From the NCBI RefSeq assembly GCF_039535235.1, contig NZ_BAAAWU010000001.1:2914001-2978000 (forward strand): 64,000 bases of DNA. Direction: 5' to 3'. A program made the position numbers and the translations under genes. Positions 63,150 to 64,000 of the stretch are shown piece after piece. Under the pieces are notes generated by a model. It saw only the letters and a list, made by a program, of their open reading frames with translations. It had not been told where the DNA came from and did not search any database. Positions within the stretch are counted from its first letter, which is position 1; each line of letters starts with the position of its first letter. Origin of the DNA: Streptomyces roseoviridis (GTDB lineage: Bacteria > Actinomycetota > Actinomycetes > Streptomycetales > Streptomycetaceae).

Positions 63150-64000
63150 GAGTAGAGGTTCTCCTTGCTGACCTCGTGCACGTGGTCGTGGTCATGCGCA
63201 TGGCCGTGCCCGTGGGCGCCGGGGACGTGCGGGTCGGTCACCGGCAGCGAGGAGTCCGCCGACAGCTCCAGGTCGGAGGCGGCGCGTCCGCGGGCCACCA
63301 TCTCGGCGCCGAGCGCGGCCACCATCGCGCCGTTGTCGGTGCACAGGCCGGGCCGCGGCACCCGCAGCCGGATGCCGGCCCGCTCGCAGCGCTCCTCGGC
63401 GAGTGCCCGCAGCCGCGAGTTGGCGGCCACGCCGCCGCCGATCATCAGGTGGTCGACGCCCTCGTCCTTGCAGGCCCGGACGGCCTTGCGGGTGAGCACG
63501 TCGACGACGGCCTCCTGGAAGGACGCGGCGACGTCCCGTACGGGCACCTCCTCGCCCGCGTTCCGCTTGGCCTCGATCCAGCGGGCCACGGCGGTCTTCA
63601 GGCCGGAGAAGGAGAAGTCGTACGCCGGGTCCTTCGAGCCGGTCAGGCCGCGCGGGAAGGCGATCGCCTCGGGGTCGCCCTCCTTGGCGAGCCGGTCGAT
63701 GACCGGGCCGCCGGGGAAGCCGAGGTCGAGCACGCGGGCGATCTTGTCGAAGGCCTCGCCGGCGGCGTCGTCGATGGTCGCGCCCATGGGGCGGACGTCG
63801 CTGGTGATGTCGCTGGAAAGGAGCAGCGAGGAGTGGCCGCCGGAGACGAGCAGGGCCATCGTCGGCTCGGGCAGCCGGCCGTGCTCCAGCTGGTCGACGC
63901 AGATGTGCGAGGCCAGGTGGTTGACGCCGTAGAGCGGCTTGCCGAGGGCGTACGCGTACGCCTTGGCGGCGGAGACGCCGACGAGCAGCGCGCCCGCGAG
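63146..64000 (-). CDS. tsaD: tRNA threonylcarbamoyladenosine transferase TsaD (N-terminus outside window)
   Basis: The frame is open to the last base, so only the C-terminal 284 or so residues are seen. Motifs of the Kae1/TsaD ASKHA fold are present: a metal-binding segment [28 protein letters not shown] and [12 protein letters not shown]. It transfers threonylcarbamoyl to A37 of ANN-decoding tRNAs with TsaB and TsaE. The C-terminus ends in a His/Asp tail ([14 protein letters not shown]) outside the core fold. The small ABM-like gene is coupled downstream. Confidence 0.95.
   Translation of the reverse strand, partial: LAGALLVGVSAAKAYAYALGKPLYGVNHLASHICVDQLEHGRLPEPTMALLVSGGHSSLLLSSDITSDVRPMGATIDDAAGEAFDKIARVLDLGFPGGPVIDRLAKEGDPEAIAFPRGLTGSKDPAYDFSFSGLKTAVARWIEAKRNAGEEVPVRDVAASFQEAVVDVLTRKAVRACKDEGVDHLMIGGGVAANSRLRALAEERCERAGIRLRVPRPGLCTDNGAMVAALGAEMVARGRAASDLELSADSSLPVTDPHVPGAHGHGHAHDHDHVHEVSKENLYS

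Overview
The window is high-GC actinobacterial chromosome, almost certainly Streptomyces. The evidence is the GC-rich third codon positions, frequent GTG starts, and the block guaA - guaB3 - guaB - shbA - bldM - whiD - groES/groEL1, which from memory matches the S. coelicolor SCO4760-SCO4800 region. I see no phage, insertion sequence, CRISPR array, rRNA or tRNA.

Layout. 1-6.3 kb: a SWIM zinc-finger protein (cut by the window edge), a DUF5691 protein, the B12-binding subunit of an acyl-CoA mutase (icmB type), an alpha/beta-hydrolase and an M23 peptidase with a Tyr/Asp repeat tail. 6.4-12.3 kb: helicase PcrA, then two NlpC/P60 hydrolases flanking a small membrane protein. 12.5-19.5 kb: a PspC-type histidine kinase and LuxR-type regulator, a divergent PspC membrane protein, DoxX, an unknown membrane protein and a class II aldolase. 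19.7-26.3 kb: guaA, and divergently a chorismate mutase behind a short Phe/Tyr-rich leader ORF and hairpin; then a GMC oxidoreductase and a succinate-semialdehyde dehydrogenase. 26.4-34.1 kb: three receptor-like Ser/Thr kinase genes, the middle one a degenerate pseudokinase. 34.2-42.8 kb: glpD, a nucleotide-sugar dehydrogenase lacking its catalytic Cys, guaB3, guaB, shbA, bldM and whiD. 43.2-54.5 kb: an accessory block with LysR, MOSC, SDR, a carbohydrate cluster (DUF2264 protein, DeoR/LacI-like regulator, lipoprotein and two permeases, hydroxyacid dehydrogenase) and a SnoaL-like protein. 54.6-64 kb: groEL1, groES with two CIRCE operators, two polysaccharide-deacetylase lipoproteins, a THUMP-like methyltransferase, an ECF42-type sigma factor with its DGPF partner, and tsaD running off the end.

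How it fits together. Housekeeping purine genes (guaA, guaB, guaB3) and chaperonin genes sit with the developmental regulators ShbA, BldM and WhiD. Regulatory sites can be read directly: a sigma-BldN promoter at bldM, a sigma-R-type promoter at guaB, two CIRCE boxes at groES, a terminator with a T7 tract between groES and groEL1, and an 11-bp inverted repeat between the DUF2264 gene and its regulator. The most novel signal is the attenuator-like leader in front of chorismate mutase (21.45-21.66 kb). Intergenic spaces carry many short tandem GC-rich repeats.
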